64,000 nt of DNA from positions 186,001 through 250,000 of the forward strand of contig JAGKWO010000002.1 of the NCBI GenBank assembly GCA_021151835.1. The letters are read 5' to 3'. This document shows positions 41,026-50,217 of this stretch, in pieces; positions within the stretch are counted from its first letter, which is position 1, and each line of letters starts with the position of its first letter. The notes beneath the pieces were generated by a model, which had not been told where the DNA came from, did no database searches, and worked only from the letters and a program-made list of their open reading frames with translations. The translations under genes and the position numbers were made by a program. This DNA comes from Gammaproteobacteria bacterium (lineage in GTDB: Bacteria > Pseudomonadota > Gammaproteobacteria > Pseudomonadales > Cellvibrionaceae).

Positions 41026-42732
41026 TTATTGTGTTTCGTAAGTGGCCATTTTAATGCGTAATAAAATCGGACGATCCGGGAAATTAAGCCCCCAATCGGT
41101 TTGGTCACCATTCCACACGCGCTGCATTACCCATTTTCCCTGCTCATAGTGCCCCTCTTCCACACGCACAATCATGTATTTTTTATTGGCTATTTCTTTT
41201 GACGGTTTTAATTCCACCCGCGCTTTGTAAGCGGTAACCAGATATTCGTTCTCGCTTAATTGTGCAATCAGGGCGCCTCCCGACGACGGCGTATTACCTT
41301 TGGGCGGTTCAATCCAGAACATTGGGCGACCGTAGGTAACCTCAGCATCCCACAAGCCCAAATCCACCTGCTGGGTGAGCGCAGCGGCGCGGTCTTTAAT
41401 CTGTTTTTCCTTTTCTTCGGGTGTGGTTTCGGCATTCCAGATTTTTTGCGGTTCGGCAGTGGTGTCCAGTGGTTCAGCAACTCCCCACACATTGCTTTCA
41501 AAACTGAGCATCGCCCATTCACGCATCATGGGAGACACAAGGCGATATACCTGCGCGAAATTTTCGATAGTCTCATCATTATAATCCTGCGCACCAAGCG
41601 GATAATTGGTGTAAGGCGTGTCGTCCATACCGAAGGGGGAAAAACCGATGCCGCCATGCCCGAGGGTTGGGAAAAAATAACGGGCAAAAGGTTGTGCACT
41701 ACCTATCTCTGCAACAAATAGCGCATTGTCCGGACGTGCGTAGAGTTCCAATACTTTGGTTGCTGTTTTGTAATCGCGGAAATAAATATCCGGCGCAATC
41801 AAATCAATGTGAGGTGCCGCTGCCTTCCAGATATGCAACACATTATCAGTGCCACCGCCGCTCGAATATTGCCCGGGCAAACCGGGATTAAACGGGTTGC
41901 GCAAAGCGACGTTAACATACATCGGCACATTTTTAATTGCCTTGCCCGCTGCTGCTACCTGATCGCAAAAACGTGCGATGTAATATGCGTGAAAAAATTC
42001 ATCGGCATCTTTACCGAAAACTTGCGGCCAGGTGCCGGGCTTACGCTGTAATTTATTAATTAGATCGTCAGGTACCGGTGAATTGAAAACGGTTTGTGCC
42101 TGCGCCGAAAAATCGCGCACGCTGCCATAGGTGCCAACTTCATTTTGCACCTGCACCATGATCACCGTATTTTCCTTATCGCGTTTTGCCAGGTATTTCA
42201 TTAATTCCACGAACGCTTTGGTATCGGCGGCGAGAGTCTGCTCCCCCAGCGGCGTTAATGAATTCAGCGTATCGCCATCCTGTTTTACTACACGTGGGAA
42301 GCGTTTGTTATCCAGCTTCACCCAGGCCGGCGCATAATGCGGGGCATTATTTTTCCAGGTAGCAAACCAGAGCAGTACGAGTTTTACTTTATGTTCGCGC
42401 GCTTCTTTAAGCAGCACATCCAGATAAGAGAAATCAAATTTCCCTTCTTCCGGTTCTATTTGTTCCCAGGCAACAGGGATGCTCAAGGTGTTAGCGCCCA
42501 TTTTTTTTACTGAAGGCCAAACATATTGCAATGCGTCGGGATAATTGGAGGAGTTATTGGTTTGCGAACCCAGCATTACAAAGGGTGCGCCATCCACCAT
42601 CAATGCATGCTTGCCGTTGTTGGTAACGAGCCGGGGAAGCTCTGTTGCTTGCACAGAAATGGATAACAAACTCAACCCCGATAAAAGGCCGAGCAAGCAG
42701 GTGCATGATTTAAAAAACGATGTGTTTGCCAT
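41026..42732 (-). CDS. bgl35A: GH35 beta-galactosidase (Bgl35A)
   Basis: The 568-residue protein has a signal peptide (about 1-29). The GH35 barrel contains GANTLSIPVAWEQIEPEEGKF split across two strands, acid/base Glu198 in VQVQNEVG and nucleophile Glu342 in FVAEIGSAQ. A C-terminal beta domain follows. The C. japonicus enzyme in the same gene order removes beta-1,2-galactose from xyloglucan side chains so that Xyl31A can act. CAGG precedes the ATG. It begins a two-gene transcript with xyl31A and is separated from the TonB receptor by a terminator. Confidence 0.95.
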   Translation of the reverse strand: MANTSFFKSCTCLLGLLSGLSLLSISVQATELPRLVTNNGKHALMVDGAPFVMLGSQTNNSSNYPDALQYVWPSVKKMGANTLSIPVAWEQIEPEEGKFDFSYLDVLLKEAREHKVKLVLLWFATWKNNAPHYAPAWVKLDNKRFPRVVKQDGDTLNSLTPLGEQTLAADTKAFVELMKYLAKRDKENTVIMVQVQNEVGTYGSVRDFSAQAQTVFNSPVPDDLINKLQRKPGTWPQVFGKDADEFFHAYYIARFCDQVAAAGKAIKNVPMYVNVALRNPFNPGLPGQYSSGGGTDNVLHIWKAAAPHIDLIAPDIYFRDYKTATKVLELYARPDNALFVAEIGSAQPFARYFFPTLGHGGIGFSPFGMDDTPYTNYPLGAQDYNDETIENFAQVYRLVSPMMREWAMLSFESNVWGVAEPLDTTAEPQKIWNAETTPEEKEKQIKDRAAALTQQVDLGLWDAEVTYGRPMFWIEPPKGNTPSSGGALIAQLSENEYLVTAYKARVELKPSKEIANKKYMIVRVEEGHYEQGKWVMQRVWNGDQTDWGLNFPDRPILLRIKMATYETQ

Positions 42733-42822
42733 ACATAAAACCTGTGTGGGTTTTTCTTATATTTTTATAGATGAATTTTTGTCAGCGCCGTGAAAATCGA
42801 GTACATTCAGGAGCGCTTATTA

Positions 42823-42836
42823 TCATATAAACCATA
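42823..42836 (+). promoter_or_regulatory. Shared motif TCATATAAACCATA upstream of bgl35A
   Basis: A closely similar sequence, TCATATATACCATA, lies upstream of afc95A (48369-48382, opposite strand). Both are AT-rich and semi-palindromic, within 105 bases of the start codons. Possible site for a common regulator of the xyloglucan genes; inference from two occurrences only. Confidence 0.35.
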
Positions 42837-42915
42837 ACAAATTACTCTGCCTTAATCGCAATTAATTTTGGTTTTACGCTTGTTTACAACCGCTTTTTTC
42901 CATCGATTTTTACAT

Positions 42916-42957
42916 TTAAAAAAACAAAAAACCTTGCCCCGTGCGAAGCAAGGTTTT
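42916..42957 (-). terminator. Rho-independent terminator after the TonB-dependent receptor gene
   Basis: On the minus strand AAAACCTTGC (42957-42948) pairs with GCAAGGTTTT (42937-42928), then TTG and a long T-run. It is 15 bases past the receptor stop, so bgl35A/xyl31A need their own promoter. Confidence 0.9.
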
Positions 42958-42971
42958 AAGGCGCTGATTAC

Positions 42972-45869
42972 TTAAAATTTGGCGCGCAAGCCAAGCGCAA
43001 AACGCGCATCTTGCGCATAGGAATAGGCGACATGGTCACCCGCTGCATTTTGGTCGATGATACCAACGGTTTTTTCTTTCAACAGGTTAGACGCCTCCGC
43101 CGTGACAGTGTAATTCTCAAGGAAGGTGTAACTGATGGACGCATCCAATTGGCCGTAGTCATCGTTGTAAACAGGGATAGACGCTTTACCTGACCAATCG
43201 GTATAATCAGGATTAAATCCGTTTCCGCCCCACGCAATCAGGTATTTGCTACGCCATGAATACGCAATACGCGCGGACAATCCGCCTTTTTCATACATAC
43301 CTACAATGTTGTAAGCATTTTTGGAAAGCTGATCAATGGGTAACTGGCCATAAGTAGACTTATCCGTATCAACCGGTGCAGCGCCTGCCACACCATTTGC
43401 GGTAATCAACGGGAAATCTGCTTTGCTATCGATGTGAGTGTAGTTAGCTTGAATACCTAAACCATCAAACGGTGCTGGTAACGAATCAAAGAATTTATTA
43501 ACACCAATTTCCACACCATTGATATCGCCGGTACCTACGTTGTCCAACCATGTTGCTTGCCCGGTGTAATTGCTAATACTGTAATCCGCTGTTTTCTTTT
43601 TAAAGAAATCTTTGACTTGTTTATTAAACAACGCCGCATAAGCCATGCCGCCATTCTCGTCGAAGTACCATTCAACCGAGAGATCAAACTGCGAAGCTTC
43701 CATGGGCTTGAGATAAGGGTTGGTATCCTGATTCAGGTTGTAGGATCTAATAACCCCGGTTTCCTGGTCGATATTCGGACTCACAGTTACGAATGCTTGC
43801 ATGTCGGAAAAAGACGGAGCCCAAATCGCTTTGGACGCAGCAAAGCGAACATAAAGATCATCGGTTGCTTGCAAGCGCAGGTTAAAGCTCGGGAGCACAT
43901 GAGTCTCATTGGTTTTGGCTTCAAGTGGTGCGGTTGAACGCGGCACTACAATGACACCATTCAATGAACCTTCATTAACAACCAGAGTGCCCGATGCAGT
44001 ATTGTCCGTTTGCACTACACGCACCCCCAGGTTACCGTCGATCGGCATTTCCAGATCATCGAAACCATAATTGGTCATCAAATACATGGCTGCCGATTTT
44101 TCGGATTGCAGATTGCGGTAATCGGAATTGTCTAAACGGGTCCAATCCGGATATACGCTGCCTTCACACGCCCAGGATGTCGGTTCACTTGCACAGTTTG
44201 CATTTACCGCGTCGGTTGTTGCGCGGAAATTTCTGGTCGCGGCGGAAGAATACAAATAACCTACACCAGGCACATCAACATCACCGCGCTGAAAATCGTT
44301 AAACGAATAGGGAGTTAAAAACCGGGATGCTTGATCGGCTGTCACTTTCGGCAATGTATTTTTATCGAAGCCGAACCAGGTTGCGTAACGGGTGTTCCAA
44401 TCGTAACCGGTATTAATATTATCGGCAGTTTTTTCAGAATATCTGAAACCCGCTTTCACCGATTTGATAATAGAATCGTCGAAATTATATTCAGCATCAA
44501 AGCGCGCCGTTTTGGCTTCAGCATTGTTGCGCTCAAAGTGTGTCATTTCCTGGCCGAGGCTATAATTTCTGTAGTCCGCCATGAATGCAGAATCAATTGA
44601 AATTGATGGCGTTTCCGTTCCGATACCATCCAGCCGTGCTTCAGATGGAATGACTTTTAAGCCAAGAGTGTAATCATCAACGGTTGCTTCTGCTTCTACC
44701 AATTGCAAATCCGCAGAGAATTTCCAATGGTCATCGGGTGACCATTTAATGCCGGCAGAATAATCTGTGGTTTCAGAAATATTACTCGCCCAACGCGTGC
44801 TGGTGCCAAAATCAAGGCCCCATTGGGCAGGATTGGCAACCGTTACCGTACCTGACTCCATGGCACCGTTCGCGCTGTAAGACCAATCATCTGCATTGGT
44901 TGGAACCAGCGCTTGATCTCCATTGGCACCTTCAAGGAAAAACGCATTCTCGTCGTAAACTGAATCGCGTTTGCTACTGAATGCAGTGAAATAAAGTTCT
45001 GTCTGGTCATTAGGCGCCCACTGCAACGCGAGGTAGCCACCTTCACGTTTGCTGGTGTGGTCGTTGCGACGCCAATCTACCCCTTTGGAAACCCAAACAT
45101 CATCACCATTAATTGTTCTTGGTAAATAAGGACGGCTATAAACCTGGTCTGAACGACTTGCCAACTCTGAAGTAGAAAGGTTAACTAAAACACCGAAGTC
45201 ACCGACACCGGTTTCCCAGCGATTGCTGTATAAACCGGAGTATTCGCCGTTGGTCTCTTTCAATTGATCGCCGTAGTTTCCTTTTATAGAAATACTGGCC
45301 AATTGACCGTCGGAATCAAACGGCATACGAGTACGCAAATTTACGGTACCGCCCAAACCACCTTCAATCATATCCGCAGATGGACTTTTGTAGGTGTCCA
45401 CTGCATACATTAATTCGGCGGGAACATCTTCAAAACTTAATCCGCGACCACTCGCTGCGGAGAACACGTCGCGACCATTTAATTCCGCACGCACTTGCGT
45501 TAAACCGCGCACGGCAACGCCGCTACCTTCAGCAGCCGGGTGTTCGGCATCATTATTGGTATAACGACCAACCGTTACACCGGGGACACGTTGCAGCGCT
45601 TCAGTCACGCTGCGATCCGGTAATTTACCGATATCTTCTGCAACGATTGAATCCACCACAACAGTTGAATTCTTTTTAACATCTTGTGCTGATTGAATAC
45701 TCGCGCGCTGGCCGCTAACAATAATCTCTTCAACTTTTTCAGCTGAGGCAGTTTGCGCGACACCGGGTACTGCAATACCCATTGCCCCCACTACCAGTGA
45801 CAAACCCGATGCCATTTTGATATAGGCTGGCAATTTCTTTTTTAAAAATTGTTTATTTTTTGTGGTCAT
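42972..45869 (-). CDS. TonB-dependent outer-membrane receptor for xyloglucan oligosaccharides
   Basis: The 965-residue protein has a signal peptide (about 1-39). A TonB box-like segment VEEIIVSGQR (about 46-55) precedes the plug domain (about 58-200; IAEDIGKLPDRSVTEALQRVPGV split, GVAVRGLTQVRAELNGRDVF) and a 22-strand-type barrel ending in aromatic AKF. This is the TonB-dependent/Caulobacter-type long receptor group used by Cellvibrio for carbohydrate import; no SusD partner exists. Its gene begins 41 bases after afc95A and shares that transcript. Position within the xyloglucan locus gives the substrate. GGAG before the ATG supports the start. Confidence 0.93.
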   Translation of the reverse strand: MTTKNKQFLKKKLPAYIKMASGLSLVVGAMGIAVPGVAQTASAEKVEEIIVSGQRASIQSAQDVKKNSTVVVDSIVAEDIGKLPDRSVTEALQRVPGVTVGRYTNNDAEHPAAEGSGVAVRGLTQVRAELNGRDVFSAASGRGLSFEDVPAELMYAVDTYKSPSADMIEGGLGGTVNLRTRMPFDSDGQLASISIKGNYGDQLKETNGEYSGLYSNRWETGVGDFGVLVNLSTSELASRSDQVYSRPYLPRTINGDDVWVSKGVDWRRNDHTSKREGGYLALQWAPNDQTELYFTAFSSKRDSVYDENAFFLEGANGDQALVPTNADDWSYSANGAMESGTVTVANPAQWGLDFGTSTRWASNISETTDYSAGIKWSPDDHWKFSADLQLVEAEATVDDYTLGLKVIPSEARLDGIGTETPSISIDSAFMADYRNYSLGQEMTHFERNNAEAKTARFDAEYNFDDSIIKSVKAGFRYSEKTADNINTGYDWNTRYATWFGFDKNTLPKVTADQASRFLTPYSFNDFQRGDVDVPGVGYLYSSAATRNFRATTDAVNANCASEPTSWACEGSVYPDWTRLDNSDYRNLQSEKSAAMYLMTNYGFDDLEMPIDGNLGVRVVQTDNTASGTLVVNEGSLNGVIVVPRSTAPLEAKTNETHVLPSFNLRLQATDDLYVRFAASKAIWAPSFSDMQAFVTVSPNIDQETGVIRSYNLNQDTNPYLKPMEASQFDLSVEWYFDENGGMAYAALFNKQVKDFFKKKTADYSISNYTGQATWLDNVGTGDINGVEIGVNKFFDSLPAPFDGLGIQANYTHIDSKADFPLITANGVAGAAPVDTDKSTYGQLPIDQLSKNAYNIVGMYEKGGLSARIAYSWRSKYLIAWGGNGFNPDYTDWSGKASIPVYNDDYGQLDASISYTFLENYTVTAEASNLLKEKTVGIIDQNAAGDHVAYSYAQDARFALGLRAKF

Positions 45870-45910
45870 GATTTTCTCCAGTTAGCATTATTGTTGACTA
45901 CCCCGTAAAA

Positions 45911-48349
45911 CTATCTCCCACCACCAGATAAGAGATATGTGCGTCCTCCCTGTGCGGTAAAGATTCCCGTATTATTTTTATTAACTAACACAATCGCATT
46001 GCCCGTCAGGTTGTCTTTCAACGAATAGTGCGTTAAGGGTTGCGTTGTTCTTAGCTGTAGAGTGGCTGTGGTTGTTGGATTATTTTTTAAATGGATTCTT
46101 GCTTCGATTAGCTGGCGATTTTGCCATTTCAAATCAACGGTAATGCCACCGCGTGCGCGCAATCCGGTCACCGCACCCGATGGCCATGCATCCGGCAGTG
46201 CCGGTAATAAATGCAACTCATTGTTATGGCTTTGCACCAGCATTTCGGCAATGCCCGCGGTAGCACCGAAATTGCCATCAATCTGGAACGGTGGATGGTT
46301 GTCCCACAAATTATTCAGGGTACTGCGCTGTAACTGTTCACCTAACACCTTGTGTGCACGATTGCCATCCAGCGCCCGCGCCCACATATTGATTTTCCAG
46401 GCTTGTGACCAACCCGTGCCGCCGTCACCGCGGGCATTCAAGGTAGTGCGCACCGCATTCAACAATTCCGGCGACTTATTCACATTAATCTGACTCCCCG
46501 GATGCAAGGCAAACAAATGGGAAATGTGGCGATGCTGGTTGTCGGGATCATCCGTGTCTTCCTTCCATTCCTGCAGTTGCCCCCAGGAACCGATACGCAA
46601 CCCGTCATCAATGTTTTTCAATTTTTTATCCAGCTTTTTCTGAAAGGATTTATCGCCCAGAAGCACGGCGGCGTCGCGGGTATTGCGCAATAAATCGAAT
46701 ACAATTTGCTGGGACATAGCAGCGCCATTGGTAAACGGGCCCTGCTCCGGGGAAAAACTGGGAGAGACAATCCATTTGCCATCGCGTGGATCTTTTATTA
46801 AAAACTCCAGCCAGAATTCAGCGGCACCTTTCATTACCGGATAAGCGCGTTCTTTTAAAAAATGTTTATCACCGGAAAATAAAAAGTGCTCGTAATAATG
46901 TTGTGCAAGCCAGGCGCTCGCCTCCGGCTGCCAGAATGCAGTGGGCCATTGAATGACGCCGGTGAATCCCCAAATGTTGGTATTAAGAAATAAGGTCCAA
47001 CCTTTATTGATGCCCGCCACACGCAACGCGGAAATTTTTCCCGGTTCCACCAGGCTGTCTACAAAATCAAAATAGGGCGTCATCAACTCGGGAAGATTAG
47101 TGGTTTCAGCCAACCAGTAATTCATTTGCAGATTGATATTAACGTGATAGTCATCATTCCATGGTGGTGTTGTGGAGTTATTCCAGACACCTTGCAAATT
47201 GGCGGGCAAGGATCCAGCACGCGACGAAGCAATTAATAAATAACGCCCGAACTGAAAATAAGTGGCTTCCAACGCGCGATCGGCAATCGCATCACCTTTT
47301 TTATAATTGGCGAGCAGTGCACCGGTGGGTTGTTCACGTGTTTTTTTCGCTAAATTATGTTGGCCGATATCCAGGCTGACCCGATTAAACAAACGTTGAT
47401 AATCCTGGCGATGGCGGGTTTGCAATTGCGCAAATGTTTTGGCCGCGGCGGCGTCCATCTGCTGTTGCAATGTTGCATGGGGATGCACAGCACGATAGTG
47501 CGGATATCGTTGCGCGTAATCAGTACCGGCATTAATTAAAATAACCAGGCTATCGGCATTGGTAATTTTGATTTTTTGATTTTCAATCGCTTCGAGTTTG
47601 CCTCCTTGCGGTAAAAACTGGATCTGGGTTTCAAACTGCAAACCATTGCTGTGCAGTTTTCCTGTCGCAATGATCCTGCCATTGTCAATGCGGGTAGCAA
47701 GGCTGCGGTTATCGGGAACTTGTAAATTGGCAGCAACAGAAATTTTTCCCGGCTGGCTGGCGGTGAGTTTTATCGCGATAACCCCATCCGGATAACTTGC
47801 CAGGTATGCGCGCGCGTACGTGACACCCGCTTGAACATAACTCACATCGATCTGTGCGTTAGCGAGTGATAATGTACGGCGATAGCTTTTGACATCGCTG
47901 TCATTTTGGGAAAAGTGTAAAACCAGATTACCGAAGGTTTGATAGTCACCGTAAGCCGTTATCTTTCGCCCCAGGCGTGCAGCGGCAATCTCCGGCGTAA
48001 TGGAACCCTCTTTTGCAATCGCCTTGCGCACATTGTTCAGTGCAGCGGTTTGTGGTTTTTCCGGCCAACCAAAGTCATAACCTTCCGCACCGGGCCCGCC
48101 CGTCCAGAGCGACTTTTCGTTGAACTGGATAACGTCCTCCCCCGTTCCGCCACTGATGACCGCCCCCAAGGCGCCATTGCCAATCGGCAGACCTTCGTTT
48201 TCCCAGTTGTTAGCGGGGTGATCAAAGCGAATGTCAGGCTGGGAAACGGGTTCATCAGCCCGGGCGGGAATAGCGATTACTGACAGCCAGAGACTAAAGC
48301 CGCCAATAAGAATGGAACCGGGAGATGTCGGTAGTAGGGAGCGAATCAT
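45911..48349 (-). CDS. afc95A: GH95 alpha-1,2-L-fucosidase (Afc95A)
   Basis: The 812-residue protein has a signal peptide (about 1-31; ends PARADEP). GH95 signatures are: WENEGLPIGNGALGAVISGG in two blocks near the N-terminus, then HRHISHLFALHPGSQI, GGTGWSQAWKINMWARALDG (two blocks) and PFQIDGNFGATAGIAEMLV in the catalytic (alpha/alpha)6 barrel. It removes terminal L-fucose from fucosylated xyloglucan, matching C. japonicus Afc95A. The fucose released feeds the pathway at 26608-34162. First gene of a transcript with the TonB receptor; the Shine-Dalgarno is weak. Confidence 0.94.
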   Translation of the reverse strand: MIRSLLPTSPGSILIGGFSLWLSVIAIPARADEPVSQPDIRFDHPANNWENEGLPIGNGALGAVISGGTGEDVIQFNEKSLWTGGPGAEGYDFGWPEKPQTAALNNVRKAIAKEGSITPEIAAARLGRKITAYGDYQTFGNLVLHFSQNDSDVKSYRRTLSLANAQIDVSYVQAGVTYARAYLASYPDGVIAIKLTASQPGKISVAANLQVPDNRSLATRIDNGRIIATGKLHSNGLQFETQIQFLPQGGKLEAIENQKIKITNADSLVILINAGTDYAQRYPHYRAVHPHATLQQQMDAAAAKTFAQLQTRHRQDYQRLFNRVSLDIGQHNLAKKTREQPTGALLANYKKGDAIADRALEATYFQFGRYLLIASSRAGSLPANLQGVWNNSTTPPWNDDYHVNINLQMNYWLAETTNLPELMTPYFDFVDSLVEPGKISALRVAGINKGWTLFLNTNIWGFTGVIQWPTAFWQPEASAWLAQHYYEHFLFSGDKHFLKERAYPVMKGAAEFWLEFLIKDPRDGKWIVSPSFSPEQGPFTNGAAMSQQIVFDLLRNTRDAAVLLGDKSFQKKLDKKLKNIDDGLRIGSWGQLQEWKEDTDDPDNQHRHISHLFALHPGSQINVNKSPELLNAVRTTLNARGDGGTGWSQAWKINMWARALDGNRAHKVLGEQLQRSTLNNLWDNHPPFQIDGNFGATAGIAEMLVQSHNNELHLLPALPDAWPSGAVTGLRARGGITVDLKWQNRQLIEARIHLKNNPTTTATLQLRTTQPLTHYSLKDNLTGNAIVLVNKNNTGIFTAQGGRTYLLSGGGR

Positions 48350-48368
48350 CGGGGCCTGATATTTATAA

Positions 48369-48382
48369 TATGGTATATATGA
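48369..48382 (-). promoter_or_regulatory. Shared motif TCATATATACCATA upstream of afc95A
   Basis: Twenty bases before the afc95A start codon, and matching the element at 42823-42836 in 13 of 14 positions. See that entry; the functional link is inferred. Confidence 0.35.
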
Positions 48383-48503
48383 CTATTTGATGCAATACTA
48401 AGCCAATGTTTTTATACGTGCAATTAAAATTACCTATGACAAAAAAATCGCTGGATCATTGCTACAAAAAGAAACAGGCCAGGATTAAAGCGTCGGGAAA
48501 ACG

Positions 48504-50012
48504 TTAGCCATATTCGCGGAATTTCCCCTTAACAACAGTCTTGAGAAACTCCACATGCGCATTGGCGTAGACGGCACCTTTTTGAATAGCGCCTGCCATG
48601 TTATTCATGATGGTGCGGATTTTTTCAGGATCAATTGACGGCTCCAGCCCTCGCGGTTCCAGCCCGAAACCATAAAACATGCTAATCCAGCTATCCTCTT
48701 TGAAAGATTCCTGCTCCCCGAGTTTGATATCGCCTGAGGCCCGGAATAACGCGATTTTTTCCATCAGTGTTGCCGGGACCTCCATCGCGCGAACGTGTTG
48801 CCAGAACGGCTGTGACCGCCTATTTAACTTGTAATGCAGGATGATAAAGTCCCGGATCCGCTCGTACTCCAGGCGATTCAGGTGATTGGCTTGAGCGATA
48901 TGCTGTTCGTTGATCTCAAAATCCACGAGAAAGCTGGTCAATTTGGCGATGCCGGTTTGAATCAACGATATGCTGGTCGATTCCAATGGCTCCAGGAAAC
49001 CGCCCGACAATCCAATCGCCACACAGTTTTTATGCCAGAAATCGCGCCGCATACCCGTGGTAAAGCGAATGAGTCGCGGGTCAGTAGTTAGCGCCCCGGC
49101 CAGATTTTCCAACAGTTCCCTGTGCGCCTGTTCGGGCGAGATAAATTGACTGGAGTAGACATAACCATTGCCAACGCGGTGTTGTAACGGGATATGCCAT
49201 TGCCACCCTGCGGTTCTGGCGGAAGAGCGGGTAAAAGGATCGGGCGCCATAACACGGCTTGTTTGCACCGCGAGTGCGCTGTCACAAAGCAGCCATTTGC
49301 TCCAGTCTTCATAACCCACTCCCAGGGTTTTATCGATTAACAGCGCCGTGCTACCGGTGCAGTCGACAAACAAATCGCCCTCGATTATTTGCCCGGACTC
49401 CATGGCCAGCGATTGGATAAAGCCGGAAGCGGCATCCAGCTGGATATGCTTAACCTTGCCTTCTATTCGGCTGACGCCTCGTTTGACGGCATAGCCGCGC
49501 AGGAATTTCGCAAATAGCGATGCATCAAAATGGTAGGCGTAGTTATACCAGGCCAGGCGGCTGTCCTGGTCAAAGCCGGGCTGGGCAAACTTGCCGGCGC
49601 GGGCCAATTGGGTGCATAAGCAAAACTTGTCCAGGCCTGTCGTATACCCCTGGCTTTTTGCCGACCACCAGGTTTTATGGAAAGGCCGGTCTTCAATAGG
49701 TACGCCGTAACTGGCAAAGGGATGGAAAAAATGTGTTCCCTCCCCGGCCCAGTCTGCAAACTCGATACCTAACTTAAAGGTTGCGTTGGTAGCGCTGATG
49801 AATTCGGGTTCACTGATGTCCAGGTCCCTGATGAACTGGTGAATCCCCGGCACGGTCGCTTCGCCAACGCCAATGGTGCCGATTTGTTCAGATTCAACAA
49901 GCGTCACCTGAATAGCAGTACTTTCAAGCCAGCGCGCCAGATAAGCCGCCGTCATCCAGCCCGCCGTGCCACCACCGACCACAAGGATTTTTTTCACTTG
50001 CCGGGAAGCCAT
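48504..50012 (-). CDS. Flavin-dependent tryptophan-halogenase family protein
   Basis: The 502-residue protein has all motifs needed for halogenation: the FAD site GGGTAGWM (13-20), GVGEATVP, catalytic Lys80 in FKLGIEF, the halogenase signature WQWHIP (270-275) that blocks monooxygenation, and Glu344 in EPLESTSI. Known members chlorinate or brominate tryptophan or other aromatics with reduced FAD supplied by a separate reductase, none of which is nearby. Homologues are frequently found beside TonB receptor genes in carbohydrate loci, with unknown substrate. GGAGGGAG directly upstream supports ATG 50012 over 50030. Confidence 0.9.
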   Translation of the reverse strand: MASRQVKKILVVGGGTAGWMTAAYLARWLESTAIQVTLVESEQIGTIGVGEATVPGIHQFIRDLDISEPEFISATNATFKLGIEFADWAGEGTHFFHPFASYGVPIEDRPFHKTWWSAKSQGYTTGLDKFCLCTQLARAGKFAQPGFDQDSRLAWYNYAYHFDASLFAKFLRGYAVKRGVSRIEGKVKHIQLDAASGFIQSLAMESGQIIEGDLFVDCTGSTALLIDKTLGVGYEDWSKWLLCDSALAVQTSRVMAPDPFTRSSARTAGWQWHIPLQHRVGNGYVYSSQFISPEQAHRELLENLAGALTTDPRLIRFTTGMRRDFWHKNCVAIGLSGGFLEPLESTSISLIQTGIAKLTSFLVDFEINEQHIAQANHLNRLEYERIRDFIILHYKLNRRSQPFWQHVRAMEVPATLMEKIALFRASGDIKLGEQESFKEDSWISMFYGFGLEPRGLEPSIDPEKIRTIMNNMAGAIQKGAVYANAHVEFLKTVVKGKFREYG

Positions 50013-50217
50013 ACTCCCTCCACCAGTCATTTATTGTTATGCAATCGACTTACAAATATCATTAATCATACATTTAACCTTGCGCCATGCCTACCCTTTA
50101 CGTAACGGGAATCTGGCATAGCAGTTGCTGTGTAGCTAGCACGATGCCGTGGTATTCCCCAACGCTGGCAAAAGTCTTATGGCATAAGGGGTTTTGAATG
50201 ATTGGAGTAAGGTAAGA

